This document shows, piece by piece, positions 12,361 through 25,245 of a DNA stretch of 64,000 bases. A program made the translations under genes and the position numbers. The stretch lies in the NCBI GenBank assembly GCA_036365515.1, contig CM070874.1, forward strand, positions 175,334,297 through 175,398,296, given 5' to 3'. Position 1 is the first letter of the stretch, and the number at the start of each line of letters is the position of its first letter. A model generated the notes under the pieces. That model saw nothing but the letters and a program-made list of their open reading frames with translations. It was not told the DNA's origin and searched no databases. The stretch is from Torymus aiolomorphi (taxonomy: Eukaryota; Arthropoda; Insecta; Hymenoptera; Torymidae).

Positions 12361-13190
12361 AAAGTTAATAGCTATATTTCGTCATAAGTTATTGATGATA
12401 ACGTAACTTATTGAAAATAGGTTATATTTCGAAATTAAAAAAAGACATTGACATGAATATTTTTGTTTTGTTTTAAGAGTATTGAGGAATATAACTTGCT
12501 CAATTGTTATGTTTTTTTATTCATTATTTTTGGAGAAAAAAATAAGTCATAAAAAAAGTGATTTTCTTTGTCGTTGCATAAGTAGAGTAAAATTGGCTTA
12601 ATCGCTTTGAAATTCTTTGTAGGGGTAGATTTTGTATACCAATCGAGAGAGATCTTTCGACAAAAGGATTGATCCAAAAATTTCAGAGATATATGAGGTT
12701 AAATTTTTTTTCACTTTTTAGGCACGACCGTTTCTCGGGAGAGCCTTATATTTTCGTCAGGGCGAAAATTGTAACACTTCAAGAACTGAAAATTTACGAT
12801 ATAAAAACTATTTTCCTCCCACAATGAGTTCATTTTAAGCGTTTTTGGAGGTGTATGTATGTCTGTACGTATGTATGTGATCAAGTAATCCGATTATCTC
12901 AGCGAAATTTCGATGGATCCAAACGGGCTTTGGGGAATATACTCGTCTAATTATATGGAACTGACAGTTCCTTAATGAAGATGATCGATGGAATACTTTA
13001 GAAATGGGAGCATAAAAAACATTTCAAAAAATCGATTTTTATCCTTAATGTCTAGAAAATTTAATTTTAAGCTAATATATACAGGCCTATCTGCTAAAGC
13101 TAATTAAGAGATACCTTTTTCCTGTTAGAACTCTTTTTCTACGAGCAATATTTACCAACACAAATGTGAAAAACGTCAAAGAAGGTAATA
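12361..13190. other. AT-rich transposon-derived sequence
   Basis: Fragments match the body of the hairpin-ended family, for example CAAAAGGATTGATCCAAAAA and AAATTTCAGAGATAT near 12660-12700, which recur near 17010. An inverted pair TAGGCACGACCG (about 12719) and CGGTCGTGCCTA (about 13699) encloses almost 1 kb. A GTATGTATGT-rich tract lies near 12850. No gene is seen. Confidence 0.5.
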
Positions 13191-13610
13191 AATGGACGAT
13201 TTTCGGCTATAACTCAACAGGATTTAATTTTATACATAAATGTTAAATACAAAAGTTGTAGATAATATTAAAACAAAACTTTTTTCTATTTAACATTATC
13301 ATGTAAAATTAATTCCTGGCGAGTTAAACTAATAACAACGATGTTTAACGTGTAAATATACATAAATTGGACGATTTTCGGCTATAACTTGACAGGATTT
13401 AACTTTACACAAATATGTTAATATAAAAATTGTAGATTATAATAAAACAACAATTTTTCCCATTTACCATTTTCATGTAAAATCAATTTCTGGTATCTAA
13501 ACCTATAAACCGGATTTTTAATGCATCAATGCACCTTACATAGTCAATTTTCGCTATTTAACAGAATTCGATTTGATACAGAAATATTAAATACAATAGC
13601 TATCAATAAG
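13190..13610. repeat. About 180-bp imperfect tandem repeat, 2.5 units
   Basis: GGACGATTTTCGGCTATAAC recurs at about 13194 and 13371, and a decayed version starts near 13548. TTTTCATGTAAAAT and the AACAGGATTTAA motif keep their relative positions. Confidence 0.7.
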
Positions 13611-13699
13611 ATCGGGAAAATCGATATACAAAAAAACGATAAAAATAAAGTATTGCAATTTTTGCAATAATAAAATTATAAGGTTCTTCTGAGCATTGC

Positions 13700-13850
13700 G
13701 GTCGTGCCTATTATGTAAAAACGAAGTTTTTACATAGGGAGAGGGGGGCGACGAGTGAAGCGAGGAGCAGGTGTGTGTGTGGGGGGGGGGGGTTCGGCGT
13801 GTCGAAGACACGCAGGGGGGCTCGGCCCCACTAATTTATCATAATTTTTC
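13700..13850. repeat. Hairpin plus G-rich tract
   Basis: A hairpin at 13712-13736 (TATGTAAAAAC, GAA loop, GTTTTTACATA) is followed by GGGAGAGGGGGGCGACGAGT, a GTGTGTGTG/G12 tract and a second small hairpin, GTGTCGAAGACAC. The layout looks like the end of a rolling-circle-type element; this is tentative. Confidence 0.4.
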
Positions 13851-14204
13851 GAGAACGGCTCTATGTTTCTAAATGGGATGGGTAGCATTCGAAAGAGAAT
13901 TAAAATACCTATATTTTCTGAGAAAAACTTTTTTTGTAGCTATCACCGTTCTTTTGTTATAAACCAAAAACGTAAAACCTGAAAAATGAAGAAAATGAGT
14001 TTGCGATATTGGGATATTTATGACATCATTGGTTGGTAAACTACTTAATAGCATTGAATTTAAATATGAATGAATTTTTAAATCATTTTAAACAAAGAAT
14101 GAGCAAACATATTTTATATTTGAACTATATACTATACATACAGGAACGATAAATTAAATTGGAGGAGGCTAATGAACTGGCAGCGAGAAAATTATAACTT
14201 TCAA

Positions 14205-14650
14205 AGAATTACGGCGAAAAAAATGACATCCTCAAAATGTGCGGCGAAGAAAATATCATCCGAAATGAGCAGCGAAGAAAATGACATCCTCAAAATGTGC
14301 GGCGGAGAAAATGACATCCTTAAAATTTGCGGCGAAGAAAATGACATCCTCAAAATGTGTGGCGAAGAAAATGACATCCTCAAAACGCACATTTCACAGA
14401 TGTAATTTTTTTCACCGCACATTTTTCGGATGTCATTTTCTTCGCTGCACATTTCACGGATGTAATTTTTTTCGCCGCACATTTTCAGAATGTCATTTTC
14501 TGCGCCGCACATTTCACGGATGTAATTTTTTTCGCCGCAAATTTTCAGAATGTCATTTTCTTCACTAAAATTATAGAAAAGTGATTTTTTTCGTTGTTAA
14601 TTTAGAAAAAGTCACAGTTTTCGCCGCAAATTTTAATGCGTAATTTTGTT
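14205..14650. repeat. Inverted array of 30-bp repeats
   Basis: The left half (to about 14390) has about five copies of GAAAATGACATCCTCAAAAT followed by GTGCGGCGAA. The right half has its reverse complement (TTCGCCGCACATTTTC, GAATGTCATTTTC). The transcript could form a long imperfect hairpin. Frames on both strands are repeat by-products. Confidence 0.8.
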
Positions 14651-14740
14651 CGCAGCATTCAACTTCGCTGTAATTGTCTTCATACACACCGTCGAAATAT
14701 TGTCAATATCCGTACGAGAGATCTAACCATATTTTGTAAC

Positions 14741-14791
14741 TAATGTTTCTACCAGGGATTATATCCAATATATTCTCCACATATAAGCAAT
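14741..14791 (-). repeat. Inverted repeat, right arm (partner 11725-11776)
   Basis: TTTCTACCAGGGATTATATC followed by CAATATATTCTCCACATAT is the reverse complement of the arm at 11.73 kb, with about five mismatches. Confidence 0.6.
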
Positions 14792-14944
14792 GCCTATTGA
14801 CAATATATTACTAATAGTTACTCTTTTTCAAGGGTTTATATATCAGTATACCCACTACGCATGCCAGTTCACTGTGATTGATAGGGCTCCTGCCTTTTCA
14901 TGAGTAAACAGCCGATTTTTTAAGAGCAAGTCTGGTTTAAAGCT

Positions 14945-15120
14945 GTACATTAATAAAACGAGCCTAAAACTTTCGCCAGACTTCCGACAGACTACCGCTG
15001 CCAGATCGCCACTAGAATTTTTCTAGACTTTCATGAGATTTTCGCCAGATTTTCGGCAGACTTTCGTCAGACTACTGCTAGACTTTCGCGAGACTGCCGC
15101 CAGACTGGGCCCAGACTTTC
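14945..15120. repeat. Degenerate 12-bp minisatellite
   Basis: Repeats of the type AGACTTTCGCC with variable second halves (CAGACTACTGCT, CAGACTGCCGCC). It is followed directly by a variant of the 93-bp satellite at 15.12 kb. Confidence 0.7.
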
Positions 15121-15314
15121 TTTTCTACGCGGGTTGTAATGCTTTGTATCCTACGTCTACGTAACTCCCTTATATACATGGACCTTACGTACCCTCCCTA
15201 CTTGAGTTCAAAAATTATCTAAACAATTGTTATGCTTTGTATCCTACGTCTATGTAACTCCCTAATATGAGCAAATCCCAGAAACTTTTAACTTCTTGTA
15301 AGCTGCAAAATTTT
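15121..15314. repeat. 93-bp satellite variant, about two units
   Basis: Carries GTATCCTACGTCTACGTAAC, CCCTTATATACATGGACC and CTACTTGAGTTCAAAAATTA in the satellite order. It is diverged from the block at 1-1680 and interrupted by the foldback that follows. Confidence 0.75.
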
Positions 15315-15946
15315 AGATATAAAAGACTATAACTTAAGTTCTTCACGAAGCACATGACTGAACCAAAAAAGAAAATGTTTATTTTGTAATACAGAAATAA
15401 AAAAGCCTCTAACTCTATCATAGAGGAAGACTTTTTTATAAAAAATTACAAAGAAAGCGATAAAAGTGGTAATTTTGAGTTTAATTCGATCTAGAAAAAA
15501 AGTCATTTATCATTGTAAAATTTGTTGTAGCTTTTTCTTTATAAGTAAAGCTTCAATTTAAGCCCCGGTGGATTAATGTGCTATGAAAGAAAGCTCAGAT
15601 TCAAGATATTTTAACTTTTTACTTCACGAGTATTGGAAAATAAAAACTCTTATATCTGGGATATTTTTCATGGTACATCGATCTACCAGGGCTCAAATTG
15701 AAGCTTTTGCTATAAAGAACAAGCTCTAAAAAATTTTACAATGATAGTAAGTGACTTTTTTTTTCTAGATCGAATTAAACTCAAAATGACCACTTTTATC
15801 GCTCTCTTTGTAATTTTTTATAAAAAGGACTTCCTCTATCATAGAGTTAGAGGCTTTTTTTTATTTCTCTATTACAAAATAAACATTTTCTTTTTTGGTT
15901 CAGTCATGTGCTTCGTGAAGAACTTAAGTTATAGTCTTTTATATCT
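15315..15946. mobile_element. 632-bp foldback element in satellite
   Basis: The left arm starts AGATATAAAAGACTATAAC and the right arm ends with its reverse complement; the centre is near 15630. Arms include CTTCACGAAGCACATGACTG and CTCTATCATAGAGGAAG. The right flank resumes at ACGTCCATCGCCTTTATGAT, which an intact satellite unit near 17808 also carries, so the palindrome was inserted into a satellite unit. No protein is encoded. Confidence 0.85.
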
Positions 15947-16178
15947 ACGTCCATCGCCTTTATGATATTAATAATTATTTAAATATATATCTTACTTATT
16001 GCCGCACGTGGACGTGATTTCCTCACGTAAGTGGATTTCACATCCTCCCAGTACTTCAATTAAAAAATTATTTAAACAATTGTTACGCTTTGTATTGCAT
16101 ACCTATGTAACTCCCTTATACACGTGAAACTCACATCCATCACGTACATGAATTTAAAAATTATTTCAACAATTTTTG
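15947..16178. repeat. 93-bp satellite variant, about 2.5 units
   Basis: Continues the satellite after the foldback with CGCACGTGGACGTGATTTCC and CACATCCTCCCAGTACTTCA. The last unit is cut by the hairpin-ended element. Confidence 0.75.
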
Positions 16179-16182
16179 CTTC

Positions 16183-17560
<1,378 letters not shown>

Positions 17561-17569
17561 GCAGCGGTT

Positions 17570-17934
17570 TTTTCTTTGTATCGCACATCTACGTAACTCC
17601 CTTATATCCGTGGATCTCACAGCCCCCACCTACTTGAGTTTAAAAATTATTTAAACAATGGTTTTTTTTTTTATCGCATGTCAACGTAACACCCTTACAT
17701 ACGTGGACCTCGCATCATCCGCCTACTTGAGCATAACAATTTTTCAAATAATTCTCTTGTTTAGCACCGCATGTCTACGTAATTCCCGTATATGCCTGGA
17801 CCGTACGTCCATCGCCTTTATGATATTAATAATTATTTAAATAATCATCTTACTTATTGCCGCACGTGGACGTAATTCCCTCACATTAGTGGATTTTACA
17901 TCCGCCCCGTACTTCAATTAAAAAATTATTTAAT
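17570..17934. repeat. 93-bp satellite variant, about four units
   Basis: Units with ACATCTACGTAACTCCCTTA, CCCACCTACTTGAGTTTAAA and a TTTAAACAATGG tail. The array is interrupted at 17935 by a PLE fragment and resumes at about 18850. Confidence 0.85.
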
Positions 17935-18850
17935 GAAATTAACGGACACCAGACGAACTTTTGTAACAGCATTTATTTAAAAATTGCCAACGTTCCGGAA
18001 GTTTTATTACTTCCCTCTTCAGGGCTATACGAAAGCACAATAAATATATTTATTTTCCATATTTACAAACTTAATGCAAAATTACAATATTGTTACAATA
18101 TAAATTATTACCTTAAATATTATGCGTCACATTATGTTAGTCTTATGTGAAATACAATAACTTTATTGTTATTAAAGTTGAATAAATCATACATACTAAG
18201 TAAACCCATTTTGAACGTTACATGTACAAGCACTAAGGAAAAAGGTTTGTAACACCCCTATTTATACTGCTGGTTGTAAATTATATCAAAAATGAGAGGA
18301 CATGGGAGAGGGGAGGGAGAACGGGAGAGGGAAAAATGCTGAGCGTAAGCTGTAAGAGCCTGCCAAGCATCCGGCAAACATAGTCTTAAGAAGTGGCACA
18401 AAGGTGCCCGCTACCTCGCTGTGTGTTACTGGCGCAGCGAACACCTACTCGGTAACGTGCGCTCCTCATAGAGAATTAGCGATAGGAATGGAATAATAAT
18501 AGATTGAGGGGGAGCACAATAAGCATAAAAATCCATAGGAAATTTTTTTGTTATTAATTATTTCGTTATTTTTTTAATCTTGTCTATGGTTTTTTTGTAC
18601 GACATTTTTAAAAATTGTGTGTCTTCTATATGGTTAATCGTGTTGCTGTGATAGTGAATATTCATCATTTCTGAAAATGAAAGTTTAAATAAATTTTCTT
18701 CTCTATCTAGAATTTCAATATTTTCCAAATTAATAGAATGTCCAGTCTGTTGCGAGTGTGTAGCCATGGTAGAATTCTCTGATTTTAGTTTTACTGCTCT
18801 TTGGTGTTCATATGTACGTTTTTTTTAATTTCCTCTTACTCATACCTACG
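17935..18850 (-). mobile_element. Penelope-like element, 3' fragment
   Basis: On the minus strand it starts inside a GIY-YIG domain (TYVGMSKRKLKK, then YEHQRAVKLKSENSTM after an A-run frameshift) and continues through HSINLENIEILDREENLFKL to a stop at 18558. The 3' UTR of about 600 bp ends with a folded motif at 17980-18022 (CTGAAGA, a stem of GGAAGT with ACTTCC, then GGAACGTT) resembling a decayed hammerhead core, a feature known from PLE terminal repeats. The reverse transcriptase part is absent. Both edges lie in 93-bp satellite. Confidence 0.75.
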
Positions 18851-19177
18851 TAAGTGGCAGACTCGCATCCCCAGCCTACTTGAGGTTAAGAATTATTTAC
18901 ATAATTATTTAGCCTTGTGTGTACGTCTGACGCGCTCCCGTATACGCATGGAACTCGCATCCCCGCCTACTTGGAGTTAAGAATTATTTAAATAATTATT
19001 TTGCCATGGATACGCATCTGCGTTATTCCAGTATACGCGTGGAACTCGCATCCCCAGCCTACTTGAGGTTAACAATTATTTACATCATTATTTAGCCTTG
19101 TATTCACATCTGACGCGCTCCGGTATACGCGTGGAACTCGCATCCCTAGCCTACTTGCGGTTAATAATTATTTACAT
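18851..19177. repeat. 93-bp satellite, about 3.5 units
   Basis: Units with GTGTACGTCTGACGCGCTCC and GGAACTCGCATCCCCGCCTA. Split from the block at 20528 by a solo LTR: removing the LTR and one ACAT restores a continuous unit. Confidence 0.9.
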
Positions 19178-20121
19178 TGTAACGGGCTAAAAGCTGTCCT
19201 CGATGCGCTATATCTCAACGCGGACTTGCCGATGAACGGCGCAGCAATTAACAGGCACGAGCACTTACTCGTGCCAACCCTCGATGATTAGCGGCCCGTC
19301 AGCTCCGTGCTGTTGCTCCCCGTCGACTGCTTTCAGCAGCAGCTGCGCCTTTGCGCTCCGTTACAACGCGCGACTTCGTCGTCGCGCTCTCTTTCGAGCG
19401 TGCTGCCCCAGCTGCTCAGTTATCACGCGAGTACTACGTATTCGCGACCGCGGAGGCCGGTGGTATTCTTCACCGTGCCACCGAATAGGGAATTGAAAGT
19501 AGGATGCGTAAAATAATACGCGAACAAGTAAAAGCAACGAATTATCTTTATTGCCTCTGGAGGCTGTTCACTATTTACACGCGCGGCGCGTACTCTAGGT
19601 ACGTGCCGATTCGGGTGGTGCGCCCGCGCACGCGAAGTACGTGTGTACTCTGCCGCACACCCGTACGCGCAAAAGCGGCTCGCGCCACGTCTGCCGATCG
19701 CCGCGCACGATCGGCGCTCACGCGCGCGTCGGCGGCCTCGCTCGCTCGCGCGTCTCCGCTTCCTGGACGCTCGTCGTCCGCGGGGGAAGCGCGCGCTCGC
19801 CTGGCCAGGACTTACCTCCTTAGTTGCAGCGAGAAGGCGCGGTTGAACGCGCTCGGCGGTGCCTGCTGCAGCGCGTCGCTGTGTCTCTCTCTCTCTCCTT
19901 CTTCGCTGCTACGGGCCTCGCCTTCCTCTCTCTCTCTCTCGCTCCTGTGAGTATCGGCCGCGATGCTCTCTCTCGCTCTTTCGCTGCCTCGGTCGAGTGT
20001 GGCTCTCTCTCCCTCTCCCTTAACCACCGGCGAACGAGGTTCTTGGAGCCGTGCTGCGTCTCTCTCTCTCACTCTCATGCACTACACTGCACCCACTCCG
20101 CGATCCTCCTGCACTTCACTT

Positions 20122-20161
<40 letters not shown>

Positions 20162-20527
20162 AGTCGTCGCGCACGGGGGACAAGCAGCTGCCTCAGCTAC
20201 GGCAGAAGCGATACTGCCGGGCTCTGTCTCTCGCTCTCCTTCCCCCTCGCGCAAGGTTGTCGCGAGTTTTCATTTCGGGGCTCATTGTGTGTTTACACGT
20301 GCGAGCAACTACACACACATACACGCAAGCCCCCGGAGTCATACGAGGACAAGCCCGACTCTACTTGCGAATCCTCATGCCGCAATTGTCGGCCTTGCCT
20401 TCTCCTAGGCCGCGGTATGTTTATGTTTTCGGTCAACTACCTGTGTGTATACCATGCGTCGGAGATCGGCTCGATCCGAGCTCCGTGTTGGCGCACATAC
20501 ACACACACAGACGCGCCTGCCGTTACA
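19178..20527. mobile_element. Solo LTR, 1350 bp, GC-rich
   Basis: Starts TGTAACGGGC and ends GCCGTTACA, so the termini are inverted and have the TG...CA form. ACAT at 19174-19177 is repeated at 20528-20531 as a 4-bp target duplication in the satellite. The body is GC-rich with long CT tracts (about 19880-20160), unlike its AT-rich surroundings. No internal retrotransposon genes are present, so it is probably a recombination remnant of an LTR retrotransposon. Long frames in it are compositional. Confidence 0.87.
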
Positions 20528-21047
20528 ACATCATTATTTAGCCTTGTATGTACGTCTGACGTGCTCCCGTATACGCGTGAAACTCGCATCCCCCGCCTAC
20601 TTGGGGTTAAGAATTATTTAAATAATTATTTAGCCTTGTATTTACGTCTGACGCGCTCGCGTATACGCGTAGAACTCGTATCCCCCGCATACTTGGGGTT
20701 AAGAATTATTTAAATAATTATTTAGCCTTGTATTTACGTCTGACGCGCTCGCGTATATGCGTGGAACTCGCATCCCCCGCATACTTGGGGTTAACAATTA
20801 TTTAAATAATTATTTTCCTATTGATAGACGTCTCCCTTATTACAGTATGCGCGTGGAACTCGCATCCTCCGCCTAGTTGGGGTTAAGAATTATTTACGTA
20901 ATTATTTAGCCTTGTATGTACGTCTAACGCGCTCCCGTATACGTGTGGAACTCGCATCCTCCGCCTACTTAGGGTTAAGAGTTATTTACTTAATTATTTT
21001 GCTTTGTATGCACGTCTGAGGCGCTCTTGTATACGCGTGGAACTCGC
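20528..21047. repeat. 93-bp satellite, about 5.5 units
   Basis: Units with GTACGTCTGACGTGCTCCC, CCCCCGCCTACTTGGGGTTA and AATTATTTAAATAATTATTT. Broken at 21047 in the middle of GTGGAACTCGC by the PLE. Confidence 0.92.
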
Positions 21048-22833
21048 GTACATACCGACAAAAGTTCAAAATAGATTTAGAAAAACCGAAAGCTTTCATA
21101 AAAGACAATTCCGACATTCTAATTGCAAGGGCGAATAAAGGTAACGCCACAGTTATAATAAATAAATCCGCGTACATAGAGAAAACAGAAAATTTATTTA
21201 AAGACCCAAAATATTATATAGAAACAAAAACAAATCCATTACCAGGTTTAGAACGAAAAACTAATGAATTAATAAAATGGCGTAATAAAATTGATTTTAC
21301 GGGAAACCGTACAAAGCTGCCTCCGGTCTTGCAAAAATTCAACATCTCAAAAGCCTATGGCTTAATAAAAATTCACAAAAATGGTTTCCCTGTTAAACCT
21401 ATAATATCCACCGTTAATTCTCCCGCATACAACGTCTCAAAGTTTTTTGCAAAATTCCTTCAGAATAATCTAAAACCTCCAGCTTCACGTATTGACAATA
21501 GCTTAAAATTAAAAGAACAAATGAAAGACATCCAAATCCCCCTGACCATGATATCATTAGCTTCGACGTGGTCAGTCTTTTTACAAACGTCCCGGAATAT
21601 TTAGTTTGTAAGGCTATTGAAAAAAGCTGGACCCAGCTACATAATAAAATTAACATAAGTTGCACTGAATTTGTACAAGTTATAAAATTTATTTTAAACA
21701 ATAACTATTTCCAATTTAACAATAAAGTTTATAGGCAAATATTTGGCTCAGCCGTGGACAACTCTATAAGCCCAATTTTATCAGACATTGTCATGGAGGA
21801 TTTGGAGACAGAGTGTATTGATAAGTTGAATGGTAAACCAATGTTTTATTTTCACTACGGTGATGATATTATATTATGTATACCGAAAATTTCCATAGAT
21901 CACACTTTACACACTTTTAATGAATATGACAAAAATTTACAATTTACAGTTGAATTGGCTCCAAAATAAAAGCATTAATTTTTTAGACTTAAAAATTGTA
22001 ATAAATAATCAGAGACATATAACAATAAATTGGCACCAAAAACCAACCTTTTCAGGACGTTATTTAAATTTCAATTCGCACCACCCCCTTAGTAATAAAA
22101 TAGCCATCATTTACTGCCTTGTAGACAGAGCCATAAGATTATCGCATAAAAATTCCACGAAAAAAATATCTCTTTCATAAAACAGGTTTTACAAAAAAAT
22201 GATTATCCCCATGATTTAATAGATTTTCACCTAAGAAAACGCATAAAAAAGATAAGATGCACAAAAAAATCAGCACAAACTATTATTGTTAACAATAAAG
22301 GTTTTATTAGTCTACCTTATGTCAAGGAATTAGAATTTTTCACAAAATTTTTTTTTTTTTAATATAGCACACAAGTAGTATATAGTGCGAAAAATAAATT
22401 GAACAATATTACAAAACTTGGAAAGGATAAAAATGATTAATGTAATAGTGCGAATGTAGCATACCCAATAAAATGTAACGATTGTAATGCGTCTTATGAT
22501 GGACAGACGAGTAGAAGGTTGATTGTCAGAACCAAAGAACACGCAAAAAAACAGAGATAAGGATCTTAATTCTGGATTATTTTCACATACGGTAGAAAAT
22601 AATCATTCGATCGATTTTAATAACATAAAGATATTAGACACAGAAAAAAATAATGGAAAGAGACTATTTTCTGAAGCTTTGTTTATACATAAACAGAAAA
22701 ATTATATGAAGAAACAATATGAGATAAGTGTAGAATATGAGTAAAATATCGCACTCCCAAATTTTTTCTAAGAAGGTGATGAGTTAAGTCGATCTGACGG
22801 AGGCGAGGATTAGAAATAAAAAATTCAACGATT
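21048..22833 (+). pseudogene. Penelope-like reverse transcriptase / GIY-YIG, frameshifted
   Basis: Reads through several frames as one PLE protein lacking its N-terminus. Frame 21050-21604 has ILIARANKGNATVIINKSAY and SKAYGLIKIHKNGFPVKPII. After a shift at a C-run near 21540 come FDVVSLFTNVP (RT motif A), SISPILSDIVMEDLE and FHYGDDIIL (motif C, YxDD). A shift near 21965 leads to INFLDLKI, and a further shift to the linker. The C-terminal GIY-YIG domain is at about 22470-22743: CNDCNASYDGQTSRRL, VRTKEH and GLFSHTVENNHSID, where the usual YIG is YDG. PLEs pair RT with this endonuclease for target-primed insertion. At least four frame breaks make it non-functional. The 3' UTR to 22833 matches 106 bp at 53894-53999. 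It is truncated at the 5' end inside satellite. Confidence 0.88.
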
Positions 22834-23126
22834 TCATTATCTATATATATATATATAGGAATTCTTTGAAATTTGAACGTTAGAAAAATCGGTACAAAGT
22901 AAATCAGTAGGTTAAGTGCAAAACTAGTATTAGGAAGAAAATAATTAATTTATTTTAAAATATATAGGCGATTCAAACATTTATTTTAAATTATTAATTT
23001 TATATTATTATTATTATTATTATTATTATTAAATCTTTTGTAACGAAAAAATCACTGATAACTCAAATTGATCATTCAATTACTTCACTTGAATTTCTAC
23101 GACATTCAACAATCTAAGGGGGGCGG
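22834..23126. other. LTR-element 3' internal end with polypurine tract
   Basis: Holds a short TA run and an ATT microsatellite (about 23008-23030), then CATTCAACAATCTAAGGGGG. The purine run at 23116-23126 is directly followed by TGTTACGTCC. The same arrangement occurs at 49290-49497, so this is read as the 3' internal end of an LTR retrotransposon. No pol frame remains. Confidence 0.6.
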
Positions 23127-23208
23127 TGTTACGTCCGGAGACGTATCATTTAAGCATTCATTAAATAAAACGTAAATCAGTGATTTTTCAAGACACAGAA
23201 TAATATAC
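23127..23208 (+). mobile_element. LTR fragment, 5' 82 bp
   Basis: Starts TGTTACGTCCGGAGACGTAT, identical over 20 bp to the LTR start at 49497, then diverges. It ends at the first base of the giant inverted element. Confidence 0.6.
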
Positions 23209-23379
23209 GTCCATTTCCCCCGCCCCCCCAAATCACTAGTCCTAAAATAAGCAATTGGATAATTTTGTACACTTTTTTTACAATTAATTACAACCACAAT
23301 CGATTTTTTTACAAGTGTATAAACAAAGTTATAAACAAACAAAAGGGGGGGGGGGGGAGAAATATTTCGCCAGCCCCCA

Positions 23380-25235
23380 CATAAAAAAACCACAATTTTC
23401 AGAACGGTAACGTAATCTACGATTTATTTACAATTATTTACAAACACAAAAACTGGTAAAAGTCGATTATTTATAACAATTTTGAGCAATAATTTCGCCA
23501 GCCCCTCCATACGTCAAAATCAATTTTTCAAAGTGCTAACGTAATCTACGATTTATTTACAATTATTTACAACCACAGAAACTGGTAAAAGTCGATTATT
23601 TATAACAATTTTGAGCAATAATTTCGCCAGCCCCCCATACGCCAAAATTAATTTTTCAAAGCGCTAACGTAACCTACGATTTATTTACAATTATTTACAA
23701 CCATGAAAAATGGTACAAGTCGATTATTTATAATAATTTTGAGCAATAATTTCGCCAGCCCCCCCCCCCCCAATATGCCAAAATAAATTGTTCAAAGTGC
23801 TAACGTAATCTACCATTTATTTACGATTATTTACAACCACAAAAACTGGTAAAAGTCGATTATTTATAACAATTTTGAGCAATAATTTCGCCAGCCCCTC
23901 CATACGCCAAAATCAATTTTTCAAAGTGCTAACATAATCTACGATTTATTTACAATTATTTACAACCACAAAAACTGGAAAAAGTCGATTACTTATAACA
24001 ATTTTGAGCAATAATTTCGCAAGACCCCCCATTCGCCAAAATCAAATTTTCAAAGTGCTAACGTAATCTACGATTTATTTATAATTATTTACAACCACAG
24101 AAACTGGTAAAAGTCGATTATTTATAACAATTTTGAGCAATAATTTCGCCAGCCCCCCATACGCCAAAATTAATTTTTCAAAGTGCCTAAGGTAATCTAC
24201 GATTTATTTACAATTATTTACAACCACAAAAACTGGTAAAAGTCGATAATTTATAACAATTTTGAGCAATAATTTCGCCAGCCCCCCCCCCCAATATGCC
24301 AAAATAAATTGTTCAAAGTGCTAACGTAATCTACCATTTATTTACGATTATTTACAACCACAAAAACTGGTAAAAGTCGATTATTTATAACAATTTTGAG
24401 CAATAATTTCGCCAGCCCCTCCATACGCCAAAATCAATTTTTCAAAGTGCTAACATAATCTACGATTTATTTACAATTATTTACAACCACAAAAACTGGA
24501 AAAAGTCGATTACTTATAACAATTTTGAGCAATAATTTCGCAAGACCCCCCATTCGCCAAAATCAAATTTTCAAAGTGCTAACGTAATCTACGATTTATT
24601 TATAATTATTTACAACCACAGAAACTGGTAAAAGTCGATTATTTATAACAATTTTGAGCAATAATTTTGCCAGCCCCCCATACGCCAAAATTAATTTTTC
24701 AAAGTGCCTAAGGTAATCTACGATTTATTTACAATTATTTACAACCACAAAAACTGGTAAAAGTCGATTATTTATAACAATTTTGAGCAATAATTTCGCC
24801 AGCCCCCCATACGCCAAAATCAATTTTTCAAAGCGCTAACGTAATCTATGATCTATTTACAATTATTTACAACCACAAAAACTGCTAAAAGTCGATTATT
24901 TATAACAATTTTGAGCAATAATTTTGCCAGCCCCCCATACGCCAAAATCAATTTTTCAAAGTGCTAACGTAATCTACGATTTATTTACAATTATTTACAA
25001 CCATAAAAACTGGTAAAAGTCGATTATTTATAACAATTTTGAGCAATAATTTCGCCAGCTCCCCATATGCCAAAATCAATTTTTCAAAGCGCTAACGTAA
25101 CCTACGATTTATTTACAATTATTTACAACCATGAAAAATGGTACAAGTCGATTATTTATAACAATTTTGAGCAATAATTTCGCTAGCCACCTCATACGCC
25201 AAAATCTATTTCTCAAAACGTAATTAGTCTATATT
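23380..25235 (+). repeat. 129-bp array, about 14 units, left arm
   Basis: Unit landmarks: TTTTGAGCAATAATTTCGCC, AGCCCCCCATACGCCAAAAT, GTGCTAACGTAATCTACGAT and ACTGGTAAAAGTCGATTATT. A four-unit block of about 521 bp is duplicated (landmark CAATATGCC at 23771 and 24292), giving higher-order structure. Variable C-runs mark individual units. Confidence 0.95.
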
Positions 25236-25245
25236 GTTTAATATA

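Noticed and set aside
13587..14054. Short minus-strand frames near the G-rich tract
   Set aside because: Overlap hairpins and fragments of the hairpin-ended family; no coding signs.
19284..20713. Long Ser/Leu/Arg-rich frames
   Set aside because: They lie in a GC-rich solo LTR with CT tracts; several frames are open at once on both strands, as composition alone predicts.
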